A DNA stretch of 10,000 nt from Trachelipus rathkii (lineage: Eukaryota; Arthropoda; Malacostraca; Isopoda; Trachelipodidae): assembly GCA_015478945.1 (NCBI GenBank), contig JABUQX010038888.1, forward strand, positions 20,001-30,000, in the 5' to 3' direction. The translations under genes were made by a program, and so were the position numbers. Each line of letters opens with the position of its first letter. The stretch's first letter is position 1. Positions 1-8,552 of the stretch are shown here, one piece after another. The notes beneath the pieces are model-generated. The model worked only from the letters and a program-made list of their open reading frames with translations. It had not been told where the DNA came from and made no database searches.

Positions 1-75
<75 letters not shown>
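1..75. repeat. (TA)n microsatellite, cut by the left edge
   Basis: An uninterrupted TA dinucleotide run fills the first 75 bases and must extend beyond the window. It is followed by a short TTC-rich stretch and a further short TA run, before the hAT-like end at 110. Confidence 0.98.
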
Positions 76-77
<2 letters not shown>

Positions 78-109
78 TAATATATTCTTCTTCTTCAACT
101 ATATATATC

Positions 110-538
110 CAGGGACGTAGTACATAGGGTATGTAGGGTGGTGGCTCCCACCCAATATTTTTGAGTCTTTTTAAATCTAAAAATAAATTTAATGGTAAGG
201 GTTAACTAAATTTACATTAAAATTTTTATATGAAAGTGAAAAGAAACTGATTTATAAAATAATTTAAAGAAAAAACAAATACATTAGCAATAGCAATTAT
301 AATAATTAAATTCATTTGGAAATTTTCCTTCCTACTACTCTGTTCTTAAGAGTAAAATTCTAGCCTTTATGGAGCTTCAAATAGATCTTCATATTTTTCC
401 TTATAATATATGGGGTCAGGCCAGCAACCATGCGCTGTACGAACGAAAAGATACGAAAATTCATGGGTACGAAAATTTTCGCTCACGTGAAAACGTACAA
501 ATAAAGAATTTGAAAATGTAGAAAAAAATTTTTTTAGG

Positions 539-541
<3 letters not shown>
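110..541 (+). other. AT-rich stretch beginning with a hAT-like terminus
   Basis: The stretch begins with CAGGGACGTAG directly after a TA run. Within 45 bases it carries a 6-bp inverted repeat (GGGTGG at 136-141 and CCACCC at 148-153, loop of 6). A CAGNGNCGTA start followed by a G-rich/C-rich hairpin is a form seen at ends of some hAT DNA transposons. The rest is AT-rich with no open frame of note. It contains a direct repeat TACGAAAATT (452-461 and 468-477) and a CACGTG hexamer (484-489). A possible partner end is at 756-765 on the other strand. The identification rests on the short terminus only and is tentative. Confidence 0.35.
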
Positions 542-572
<31 letters not shown>

Positions 573-577
573 CTCTC

Positions 578-578
<1 letters not shown>
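542..578. repeat. (CT)n microsatellite
   Basis: A CT run covers 542-569. A single A interrupts it, and it continues as CTCTCTCT to 578, where it passes directly into a (TA)n array. Confidence 0.97.
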
Positions 579-635
<57 letters not shown>

Positions 636-762
636 ACTATATATATATATATATATACTCATATATATATATATATATCTTTCTTATGCTATTCTTCTAT
701 ATATATATATATTATATATATATAAAATAACTTCACCCAAATATGGGGCGTTATTTACGCCA

Positions 763-804
<42 letters not shown>

Positions 805-870
805 ACTCTATATATATATATATATATAACATACTTAATAATATATATATATATATATATACTATATATA
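578..870. repeat. Interrupted (TA)n array with a small unique island
   Basis: Several TA runs are separated by short interruptions (for example at 635-638, 658-660, 680-698 and 802-809). The island at about 726-766 is not TA. It contains the inverted repeat GGCGT (747-751) / ACGCC (757-761), and on the minus strand it begins CAGTGGCGTA (765 down to 756), a possible hAT end. Confidence 0.95.
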
Positions 871-1098
871 TTTGCATATGAAAATAGAGCAAACACGGTT
901 CATATATGAAGAAAAATCAGCTGTTATAATAATTGTAGAGCGAAACCAGATTAATTTGAGTGTACGATTGAGGGTTGAATGTCAAAGGAAGTCTTTATTT
1001 CAGAGTGTCAAATCACTGACTTTTGGACAGAACAAACACCTTCACGGTTTTGCAAGCATTTAACTAATTTGTCATAGTTATTTACCCACCTTTCATAG

Positions 1099-1099
<1 letters not shown>
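871..1099. other. Unassigned AT-rich sequence
   Basis: This segment between two microsatellite blocks has near-normal complexity. A 63-codon plus-strand open frame (872-1063) exists, but its peptide shows no domain I recognise, and its start lies at the edge of a TA repeat. I see no splice or promoter context, so I do not call a gene. Confidence 0.6.
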
Positions 1100-1197
<98 letters not shown>

Positions 1198-1255
1198 TAT
1201 ATCTTTATATATATATATATATATATAGATATATATATATTTTATATATATATAT
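1100..1255. repeat. Compound (CA)n-(TA)n microsatellite
   Basis: A perfect run of about 24 CA units (1100-1147) passes without a gap into (TA)n, which runs to about 1255 with a few substitutions (ATACAT, TCTTTA, TAGATA, TTTTATA). Alternating purine-pyrimidine tracts of this kind can adopt left-handed or cruciform DNA in vitro. No gene is present. Confidence 0.97.
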
Positions 1256-1908
1256 GTGGCATGGCGCATAACATGCATATGGCATGTAATAACCATATGT
1301 AATAATAACAATAATGTAATATGTACCATGTATCTTTCTTCTTCTTCTTTGTAATAATAATAATAATGTAGTTAATGGATGTAATAATAATAATAATAAC
1401 AATAATAACTAATAATGTAATATTAATAATAATAATAATAATATACTCACTCATTGAAGACATGCACAAATATAATACATATGCAATAGAAAGTGTGTGC
1501 AATATATATATATAATATATATATAATATATATATATAACATAATAACATATAATATATAATAACAATAACCATAATAATATCATATATAACCATATATA
1601 TATGGCATATATAACATAATATCATATATAAATAATATATATAATATATGTAATAATAATAAATATATATATATAATAATATATATATATAGCATAATGT
1701 ATATAATAATAATATATAGATATATATATAATAATAATAATATATATATATATAATATATATAATATTATAATATATAATAATAATAATAATAATAACTC
1801 AATAATATATAATATATTAATATTATATATGATTTATATACGTAATATCATACATATCATGCGCCAGCCATATATAATGTATATATATATATGTATATAT
1901 GTATATGT

Positions 1909-1955
<47 letters not shown>

Positions 1956-1962
1956 TAATAAT

Positions 1963-2004
<42 letters not shown>

Positions 2005-2090
2005 TATATATACACATGTATATATAATACATATATATACACTATATATATATACTATATATATACTTATATATATATATATATATTCCT
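1256..2090. repeat. Mixed (TAA)n/(TA)n-rich low-complexity region
   Basis: About 830 bases consist almost entirely of TA dinucleotide and TAA trinucleotide runs broken by single substitutions. Short less simple islands lie at 1254-1310, 1320-1350, 1441-1500 and 1840-1875. All open frames here read Tyr/Ile or Asn/Ile homopolymers and are products of the repeats, not genes. Confidence 0.93.
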
Positions 2091-2596
2091 AGATTTGAGA
2101 ATGGCCCACCGGTCCGATTTTTATGAAACTTAAGAAATGTAATATTGAAATATGAAAAAAGTAAAAACAAAAAGTAAAAAGAAATTCGAGAAATAAACTT
2201 GAAAAAAGTTATGAAGTCGCAAATGAGCAAAGCTCAGAGCATATAACATCATGGGGCTGAAGAAAAATGATACAGATAAAAAATGAAATACTATGCATCT
2301 GGCGCAGACAGCTATAAAAACTCAGCAGGGGGAGAAAAAGATGTAACATTAAGTTTGTATATATTATAAATATAATTTAGGAGGCGTGTCATCATTAATT
2401 TTTCAGGGTCATATTTTCGAGTTTTTTTTTTAAAGTTTTTCTTTCATTACAATTCATTTCAAACATTTTCCTTTAAGTTTCAGCTGAAAAGTCGACCCGA
2501 TCATGTCCGATAGAATTTGCTTTATGAAAGACATAGGGGTGGAGAGAGATGTGACTCTGTACAAAGGGGCAAGGTAAGCTTCTATACACGTATACT

Positions 2597-2600
<4 letters not shown>
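2091..2600. other. Unassigned AT-rich sequence
   Basis: This stretch of roughly 500 bases has no tandem repeat. It begins with a less AT-rich part containing ACCGGT (2109-2114), then an A-rich run (2150-2200). A pyrimidine-rich stretch ending in TTTCAG (to 2483) and a GTAAGC (from 2574) resemble splice sites, but the 90 bases between have stops in all three plus frames. I find no supported gene. Confidence 0.6.
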
Positions 2601-2633
<33 letters not shown>

Positions 2634-2668
2634 ATATATATATATATCATATATATATGCCTATATAT
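2600..2668. repeat. (TA)n microsatellite with interruptions
   Basis: TA runs at about 2600-2630 and 2633-2660 are separated by CC and TC. Further short TA runs and a GCTGCTGCTGCT tract (2715-2726) lie just downstream. Confidence 0.93.
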
Positions 2669-2949
2669 CTATATTTTCTCCTTGCCAACACGCCCTTATC
2701 CCATCTATATATATGCTGCTGCTGCTCTTTATATATGTAAGAGTATGGAATTTTATACACGTGAAATTTCAAGGTTTGAATTATGACAATAATTCTCATA
2801 ACTTTAATAATTCAAAATGAATAACTTGTTTAGCCAGTTATCACATTTGTTTTCGAGATCAGAACTGAAGGCAGAGAGAAGTTAACTGCGGTATAAAGCA
2901 AAAATTATTGTCCAAAAGGTTGCAGTAAATGCTAAAAGTATAGGGCACA
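2669..2949. other. Unassigned sequence
   Basis: Moderately AT-rich DNA between the (TA)n array and the ~50-bp tandem repeat. A short CTG-type tract occurs at 2715-2726. No coding frame, RNA gene or recognisable transposon end is visible. Confidence 0.6.
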
Positions 2950-3256
2950 GGAAACGACAGAGTGAGCCGTGTGCGCAGAACAGGCTGCACTTCGGCTTTC
3001 GGAAACGATGAAAGTCAAGCCGTTTACAAACCAGCTACATTCAGGACTTAAGGAACGATGAGTGATCATATGTATGAAAACAGGCTACACATTAGGGCTT
3101 TTATAGCTCGGAGCTGCACTTGGGCTTTCGAAGGCTGTGCAGAAATAGCCACGGCCATCGAAGTAATAGAGGGTGATACCATATTGCAAACTTTGCAGGC
3201 TGCATTTGGGCCCTTCGGGAGAAAACAATGTAAACTGAGCCCCGTGTGTGCTCAAA
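2950..3256. repeat. Degenerate ~50-bp tandem repeat, about 4-6 decayed units
   Basis: Two markers recur in step. GGAAACGAC (from 2950), GGAAACGATG (from 3001) and GGAACGATG (from 3052) are about 50 bp apart. CAGGCTGCAC (2981), CAGCTACAT (3032) and CAGGCTACAC (3081) are about 50 bp apart too. Further partial copies appear as GAGCTGCACTTGGGCTTTCG (3111-3130) and GCAGGCTGCATTTGGG (3195-3210), the latter followed by GAAAACAATG (3221-3230). A GTGAGCC...GTGTGCGC tract (2962-2975) recurs as CTGAGCCCCGTGTGTGC (3235-3251). The block is more GC-rich than its surroundings. A 71-codon open frame (3058-3273) crosses it, but it matches nothing I know and follows the repeat, so I do not call it a gene. Confidence 0.7.
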
Positions 3257-3520
3257 CGAGTCTCGAATTTTGACCAATATGATTAGAAATGTATTTGATG
3301 AAATTTATGGGAAGCCACTTCACAATGCCGGAGCTGGAATTATTCTACAATATTTAAAGTTTTATTACTGTTTTGGCGGTTTATTTTGTCAATTATCGGC
3401 AATTGTGTTAACGTTTAACCTAAGCGATTACGGTGAAGTATAGTGCAAAAAGTCGGCGTACCGAAGTAAGAGCTGAAATGGTATGCGTTATTAGTGACGA
3501 TCGGCGAGAATGATCACTTT
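3257..3520. other. Unassigned sequence
   Basis: Non-repetitive DNA of ordinary complexity, containing a 65-codon open frame (3246-3443) with no recognisable motif. It may be the remains of an unrecognised element together with the preceding tandem repeat. No function can be given. Confidence 0.55.
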
Positions 3521-3760
3521 CATATATCTTATATGCCAACCTTATATACATATATATAGTACCTTAATAACCCATATACTGTACTCATATCATACATATA
3601 CTCTATATATATACTCATAACGCATGTATGTATATCAACAACCTTATGCTTATATATATATTACTAACTATATATATACATATATCTATCATTATATCTA
3701 TGTATATCTTAACATCTCTGCATATATACATATCTCATCATCTTATATATCATCTTGGGC
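3521..3760. repeat. Degenerate TA-rich region
   Basis: Short TATATA runs of 6-12 bases alternate with short non-TA words such as CCAACC, CTCATA and CATCTC. It reads as an old (TA)n array eroded by substitution and small insertions. No gene is present. Confidence 0.75.
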
Positions 3761-3960
3761 AATGGATAAGATAAGTGACCTGTCTTGGAAGGATTAATGG
3801 CTATCTGGGTTAATAATGTAAATAGATGAGCTGATTTTATTATTTAGTAAAAACGAAAGAAATGTGGAAAAATAATCTGGAATTAAACCACAGTAGGAAA
3901 AAATAAGGTAATCAACTAGTTTATTAATTGTTATTAATTACATTAAATTATTATTTGATA
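3761..3960. other. Unassigned AT-rich sequence
   Basis: Unique sequence with no open frame of useful length, leading into TTA-rich DNA. I see nothing that identifies it. Confidence 0.55.
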
Positions 3961-4215
3961 GTAAATTATTATTATTGTTATTAATTGTTATTATTATTAT
4001 ATTATTACGATATTATTATTATTATTGTTGATACATTATATTATATTATTAGTATTATTATTGTTATTACTTATTATTCTGTTGCTAATGATTGTTATGA
4101 TTGTTAGTATTGTTATTGTTGATGTTATTATTATTGTTATTATTGATGTTGTTATTATTAAATAGTATTCTTACTATCATCATCTTTCGAGGATTATTAT
4201 TATTATTATTATTTT
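3961..4215. repeat. Imperfect (TTA)n/(TTG)n array
   Basis: TTA units dominate and are mixed with TTG and GAT variants, together with a few less regular words. The purest part is ATTATTATTATTATT at about 4193-4213. A second, shorter TTA-rich patch lies at 4381-4450. Confidence 0.88.
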
Positions 4216-4831
4216 ATTCTCTAAAAACATATTTTTATTTTAAACTCAGGAAATGAAAGTGATAACAAAATCATTCCACTTAATTTGCTGCATAATTTAT
4301 TTGCTGAGTATATCCAAAAATGTGCTTTTTAAATAGTTTTTTAAATTTTATTATTCTCAGTAATATACTCACTTAGAGAATTATTATTATTATTCGATAA
4401 TTATCTTATTACTATTATTATATTATTATTATTGTGTATTATTACATTATTTGTTTCTGGCTCTACTTAAATTTGTAATTTTTCAAACACTTTACAGGTG
4501 CCAAAGATTTGGTATTTCAAGTGTGAGAACAATGATTAATCTCTTTTAAAATTAAATCACGGAAAACACTTTCGAATTATTCAAGTGCACACACTCAAAC
4601 ATACACACACTTGCACACATATCACACCCACACACACACAAGAAAGAAAAAGAAAAAGTAATTTGAAAGATAAAATAACTTTTAGCTAGCTTAATAAAAT
4701 ATAAAATAAATGTAAAATATAATTTTTTAAAAATGTTAAATATTTGCTTGACGAAAAATTTAACTATTGGATAATATAATTTATACAGTTAATTTATTAT
4801 GGATTTGTGAGACTATTACTCTAAGTATATA

Positions 4832-4835
<4 letters not shown>
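4216..4835. other. AT-rich sequence with a CA-rich patch
   Basis: About 600 bases without a gene. It includes TTA-rich DNA (4381-4450), a degenerate CA-rich patch (4587-4640) followed by an A/G-rich patch (4640-4658), and otherwise AT-rich DNA. A TTTACAGGT word at 4492-4500 resembles a splice acceptor but nothing supports an exon. Confidence 0.6.
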
Positions 4836-4870
<35 letters not shown>

Positions 4871-5061
4871 ACCTATCTCTTTATTCACATGCATATACTT
4901 ATATATATATATACTCATATATACTTTATATACATATATATATTATATCATAATCATTTCTTACATATGTATATATATATATACATATACTATATATATG
5001 TTCTCTCTCCACTCCATATATATATATAACCTACACAATAATAATCACACACACACATATA

Positions 5062-5098
<37 letters not shown>
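4836..5098. repeat. Compound (TA)n array with CA and CT interruptions
   Basis: TA runs at 4836-4868, about 4901-4945, 4970-5000, 5019-5028 and 5065-5098 are separated by short degenerate pieces, including ACACACACAC (about 5047-5056). Confidence 0.92.
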
Positions 5099-5101
<3 letters not shown>

Positions 5102-5415
5102 ACTTTAAGTTGCTTACAGACCCACAACGTAAACTATTGACAGAAGGATACCCCTAAAATGCTGTTGAACCTATTCTTTTATTTAACTATTGAACACAAA
5201 AATCACATAAGAATTACACGTTTTTTTTAAAAAATGACATTAAAATAAGTTAAAAATTGAAGAAGCTTTTCTGTGCATTTATAGCACTTTGTTCAATCCT
5301 CTTAGTAGGAAAGAGAAATCTGGAAGTGTGAGTTCAGTCGTCAGGTAGAAATTCAGTTGGTTGACTCGATTTTGTCTTTGAATTGGGCTGGCTTTTGTTT
5401 AAATGTAATGGCGAT
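5099..5415. other. Unassigned sequence
   Basis: About 315 bases of non-repetitive AT-rich DNA between TA and TAA arrays. Apart from a T8 tract followed by A-rich sequence near 5221-5234, I see no organised feature or coding potential. Confidence 0.55.
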
Positions 5416-5537
5416 AATAATAATAATAATAAATAATGTAATATTATTAATAATAATAATATAATGTGATATATCAACTAATAATAACCTATTAACAACA
5501 TAATCTGGCTAAATAATAATAATAATAATAATATTAT
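5416..5537. repeat. (TAA)n/(AAT)n microsatellite, interrupted
   Basis: TAA runs at about 5416-5463 and 5510-5534 flank a short non-repeat piece (5464-5509). The array leads straight into the first copy of the ~80-bp repeat. Confidence 0.9.
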
Positions 5538-5616
5538 AAATGAATTATTGAGGGCATTTGCATGTGTGTCAATTAAGAAATTTGGAAGTATAGCACAAGA
5601 GCCTGTTGTGGAAGTA
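5538..5616. repeat. Copy A of an ~80-bp diverged repeat
   Basis: It shares a framework with copy B at 5772-5850: AAATGA, then ATTATTGAGGG, TATTTGCATGTGT (here CATTTGCATGTGT), AATTAA, and CCTGTTG in the same order and at similar spacing. Both copies are the same length and sit between TAA arrays. Translated on the minus strand, both give a THAN(A/T)LNNS peptide, which reflects shared ancestry of the DNA and not a gene. Confidence 0.8.
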
Positions 5617-5691
5617 ATTTTGATAATCAGTAATAACACAACAACCTCAATTTTAGTTTTGAGCTTCACCATAATTGAAAAGTATGCAACG

Positions 5692-5692
<1 letters not shown>

Positions 5693-5737
<45 letters not shown>

Positions 5738-5771
5738 TGTAATAATAATAATAATTAATAATAATAATAAT
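5693..5771. repeat. (TAA)n microsatellite
   Basis: A run of about 14 TAA units (to about 5737) is followed by TATG and further TAA units up to the second copy of the ~80-bp repeat. Confidence 0.96.
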
Positions 5772-5848
5772 AAATGAGAATTATTGAGGGTATTTGCATG
5801 TGTCAGAATTAAAGAGTGATATGCTGAAGACCTGTTGACAAAATACAG

Positions 5849-5850
<2 letters not shown>
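5772..5850. repeat. Copy B of an ~80-bp diverged repeat
   Basis: It starts 234 bases after copy A and is in the same orientation. Compared with copy A it has a 2-base insertion (GA after AAATGA), several substitutions and small gaps, but the core ATTGAGGG(T/C)ATTTGCATGTGT is nearly identical. It runs directly into the longest TAA array of the window. Confidence 0.8.
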
Positions 5851-6026
<176 letters not shown>

Positions 6027-6785
6027 GATTTTTAATGACATAAAATAGAACATTTATAAAGACTAAATCTAATATGAGGAGAAGCAAGAATAAGACGATT
6101 GTTTACAAAAATTTCTAAACAAAACTGCTTTCCCTCTACCTCTCTTTTTCTCCCACTCTCTCTCCCTCCTCTCTCCTCCCTCTCTCTATTATTTGGCAAA
6201 GCTTCTTCTAGATTCTGAAGACACCTCCCACCATTTACATAGTCTGAAGTTCAGAATATAATGGGTTTTCAAGCACAGTACGTTCACGCCTTTGTGAAAT
6301 ATTTAATATCATTTCTTCTTTGGATTTTTTATTTCTTTCATTCATATTGTACCTGGTTTTAATATTGTTTTTTTTCTGTTGTTTTTATCTTCTATCTTCT
6401 TCTTCTACTCCTTTTTTAAATGTGTTTCCCTCATGTTTTTTTGGAGTAAAAATATTCAGAATACTCAAAATATATAATGAGCTTAATTTATATTCTAGAA
6501 GATCATTTTCTCTATAAAACTAACTTCATTTTTAATATAATGAGCAGCTTTTTCTAAAAGAAAATAGGGTCTATACATATGTATAGTTTCCTCGCTGCAT
6601 ATCGTACTCACATATATATGCATTTGTATGTATGTTCCAGATTTACATATAACAGAGCAAAGGAATCTCATTTTCTGGCCATATAAAGAGTGGAAATTTT
6701 TGGCACTTGAAGATCCTGTTAAAGGCCACGCTTTACAGGCCGTCATGTTGTAGGAGTTAGCACTCCAGTCTGATGTATATGTATA
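6027..6785. other. Unassigned AT-rich region with a polypyrimidine tract
   Basis: No gene is supported in these ~760 bases. A CT-rich polypyrimidine tract lies at 6126-6188. A T-rich stretch follows (6310-6430). Near the right end is a hairpin-forming sequence, GGAGT (6753-6757), TAGC loop, ACTCC (6762-6766). Open frames of 65 codons (plus, 6320-6517) and 83 codons (minus, 6495-6746) exist, but their peptides show no recognisable domain, and the first is a translation of T-rich DNA. Confidence 0.6.
6126..6188. repeat. Polypyrimidine (CT-rich) tract
   Basis: About 60 bases are nearly all C and T on the plus strand, with only a few A residues. It is irregular and not a perfect dinucleotide array. 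Confidence 0.9.
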
Positions 6786-6879
6786 TGTAATAATATATAT
6801 ATATATATATATCTTATTAATATAATAATAATATATATATATATATATATGTATAATATATATTTTTTTATATATAACA

Positions 6880-6932
<53 letters not shown>
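6786..6932. repeat. (TA)n array, interrupted
   Basis: TA runs are broken by CTTATTAATATAATAATA, GTATAATATATATTTTTTT and ACATAACT pieces. The longest pure run is about 6884-6932. Confidence 0.95.
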
Positions 6933-6934
<2 letters not shown>

Positions 6935-7013
6935 CTTAACCTAAAATAATAAATCCCTAAACTAGAAAATCTATTTATGGTCCATAGACATACCCTGTAC
7001 TATTATTTTTTCG

Positions 7014-7061
7014 GTAATAATAATAATAATAATAATAACAACAATATAATAACAACAATAT
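7014..7061. repeat. (TAA)n with (CAA) variants
   Basis: TAA units at about 7014-7037 are followed by AACAACAATATAATAACAACAATATA. This short trinucleotide array lies between two TA arrays. Confidence 0.9.
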
Positions 7062-7090
7062 ATATGCTAACGCCTTCCAGTATGCCTTAA

Positions 7091-7092
7091 CA

Positions 7093-7156
<64 letters not shown>
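7091..7156. repeat. (TA)n microsatellite abutting the hAT end
   Basis: A TA run with a single CA interruption near 7110 ends exactly at the CAGTGATGGGC terminus at 7157. The eight bases before that terminus are TATATATA, so any 8-bp target-site duplication of the hAT element would be hidden in the repeat. Confidence 0.96.
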
Positions 7157-7159
<3 letters not shown>

Positions 7160-7170
7160 TGATGGGCATC
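7157..7170 (-). repeat. hAT terminal inverted repeat (3' end of the element)
   Basis: CAGTGATGGGCATC marks the outer end of the element, directly against the (TA)n run. The opposite terminal repeat is not present in the window. Confidence 0.75.
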
Positions 7171-7190
7171 AATACAAAAACACTGCTTAA

Positions 7191-7311
7191 GCGATACCAT
7201 ACATCGATACACAAAAATTTGCTTTAGCGATACCGATGCACCGATACTTGCTTACCTTCTTTGGCGATACCGATAACGATACATGTATCGCCGATACATA
7301 TATCTAGATAC
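7191..7311. repeat. Subterminal GATAC repeat array of the hAT element
   Basis: GATAC occurs eight times in the same direction, starting at 7193, 7206, 7229, 7243, 7266, 7278, 7293 and 7307. The spacings of 13, 23, 14, 23, 12, 15 and 14 make three units of 36-37 bp, each opening with GCGATACC (7191, 7227, 7264). The third unit holds a perfect 14-base palindrome, CGATACATGTATCG (7277-7290), which adds one inverted copy. Clustered subterminal motifs are known transposase-binding sites in other hAT elements such as Ac. The same role here is an inference. Confidence 0.8.
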
Positions 7312-7339
7312 TTTAAAACTAGAGATTATAAATTATAAG

Positions 7340-7340
<1 letters not shown>

Positions 7341-7387
<47 letters not shown>

Positions 7388-7430
7388 CACCATATATATA
7401 TATATACTATAACTATATAACCACATATAT
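7341..7430. repeat. (TA)n expansion inside the hAT 3' non-coding part
   Basis: A pure TA run at about 7341-7384 is followed by ACACC and more degenerate TA-rich sequence. It separates the subterminal array from the transposase remnant. Confidence 0.92.
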
Positions 7431-7507
7431 GCATATACTATTACTGCCATAACATAAAGAGGAAAAAATATGAAATTTTTAAAAATATTTTGGGAAACTG
7501 ATTTTTC

Positions 7508-8150
7508 TCATACACCTGAATTTCCTTTTAAAAATATCAAACTGCTAAACATTTCATCTGACAGACCTCTTTTAGGAGAATGAATATAACCTACAAACTG
7601 GAAGAGTCTTTACTGGTGCCTACTTATGATGGTAGTGGGGTGCTGTATTTAAAAAATGAAAAACTGCAAAACACCACCGGGAAAATGACGTAGAGATTCA
7701 GTAAAGACTTTTATTCGGCAAAAATTTGAGAAACCTCCATATCCATCAAATCTTCGCTTGTAGTCGTGGTAATGCCAGTTGATATTTCATAATCAAAGTC
7801 ATCGGCACTACTTTCAGAAACTGCATAATCAGTCATGCTATTTGGGCTATCTTTTTGGAGGGCCTTTATAGAATTCACTAGCATTTCTTGGACTCCTTTC
7901 GTCATTGCAGTATTTTTGATGTCACTGTTAATCGAATTGATAGCCACTTTAACTTTAATCTTGGATTTGACACAGAAACTAATATTGCTAGTTTAGTTTT
8001 ATGGCATATATCCAGATTGAAACTACCGAAACCTATTTGAAAAACCCTTTGAAATGGTTCAGAAGTGGCTGACAATACTGAAGGGAGAGGCTCATTATTA
8101 AGGCGATTAATTTTTTAATCAACTGCTAGAAGGGTAGTTGGCAGCAAAGC
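7508..8150 (-). pseudogene. Broken hAT transposase, C-terminal part with dimerisation domain
   Basis: In its intact form this enzyme cuts and pastes its own element in the nucleus. Reading leftward, one frame gives INRLNNEPLPSVL, TSEPFQRVFQIGFGSF and SNPRLKLKWL (about 8111-7948), like the hAT segment ending in (H/N)P+FKL+WL. The frame then changes near 7950 to a 78-codon stretch (7947-7711) rich in Asp, Glu and Ser, the usual acidic linker. A stop (7711-7713) ends it. The same frame continues as KYSTPLPS (7650-7627). Two more frame changes follow, through APVK (from 7619) to GYIHSPKRGLSDEMF and LIFLKGN (7591-7520), the hAT C-terminal dimerisation signature, ending at TGA 7508-7510. With at least three frame changes and a stop it cannot be functional. 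Only about 200 of the usual 600-700 residues remain. The GTG at 7947 that opens the longest frame is not a real start. Confidence 0.87.
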
Positions 8151-8177
8151 TCAATAGAAACAATCAATGATTTCAAA

Positions 8178-8216
8178 TTATATATAACTATGTATATATA
8201 TATATACTTCTGCTCA

Positions 8217-8251
<35 letters not shown>

Positions 8252-8298
8252 CTTATATATACTGCTCACTCTTCTTATATAACAGCGTGTGTTTGCAC

Positions 8299-8381
<83 letters not shown>

Positions 8382-8387
8382 CTATAT

Positions 8388-8420
<33 letters not shown>

Positions 8421-8552
8421 CATATAACCATATATATATATATATATACATATATATAGCATAACCAACTAATATATATATCTTATATATATATATATAT
8501 ATATATATCTATATATATACTCTCCTATATATATATATATATAATTTACAAC
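8178..8552. repeat. (TA)n arrays between the hAT and LINE remnants
   Basis: Several TA runs (about 8189-8204, 8219-8248, 8302-8380, 8390-8419, 8430-8458, 8483-8518 and 8525-8542) are separated by short unique words. The longest is nearly 80 bases. Islands such as 8249-8301 show no element I recognise. The array ends at the 3' end of the LINE, and part of it may be the LINE's own simple-repeat tail. Confidence 0.95.

Larger units (their letters stand above)
7157..8150 (-). mobile_element. hAT DNA transposon remnant, 3' part
   Basis: The element reads on the minus strand: a C-terminal transposase fragment (8150 down to 7508), a 3' non-coding part now interrupted by a (TA)n run (7341-7384, with related TA-rich DNA to about 7430), a subterminal GATAC array (7311-7191), and a terminus whose plus-strand reading is CAGTGATGGGCATC at 7157. 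hAT elements typically start CAGNG and duplicate 8 bp on insertion. The flank is pure TA, so the duplication cannot be judged. I find no matching GCCCATCACTG on the right side before the LINE, so the 5' part is deleted or replaced by the (TA)n arrays at 8178-8552. The hAT assignment is firm; the family within hAT is not determined. Confidence 0.85.

Noticed and set aside
872..1063. 63-codon plus-strand open frame
   Set aside because: No motif recognised and its beginning lies at a TA-repeat edge. It is noted as unassigned sequence only.
2484..2573. Possible 90-bp exon between a TTTCAG acceptor and an AAG|GTAAGC donor
   Set aside because: The splice-like words are good, but all three plus-strand frames contain stops within the 90 bases, and no neighbouring exon or related peptide is visible. 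A non-coding exon cannot be excluded without transcript data.
3058..3443. Two open frames of 71 and 65 codons
   Set aside because: No recognisable domain; the first overlaps the degenerate ~50-bp tandem repeat. Lengths are within chance for a less AT-rich island.
4492..4560. TTTACAGGT resembling a splice acceptor before a short open stretch
   Set aside because: The downstream frame is very short, with no domain and no matching donor. T-rich DNA gives such words by chance.
6753..6766. GGAGT-TAGC-ACTCC hairpin considered as part of an RNA gene or terminator
   Set aside because: A 5-bp stem with a 4-base loop is common by chance, and no tRNA boxes, cloverleaf or T-tract accompany it.
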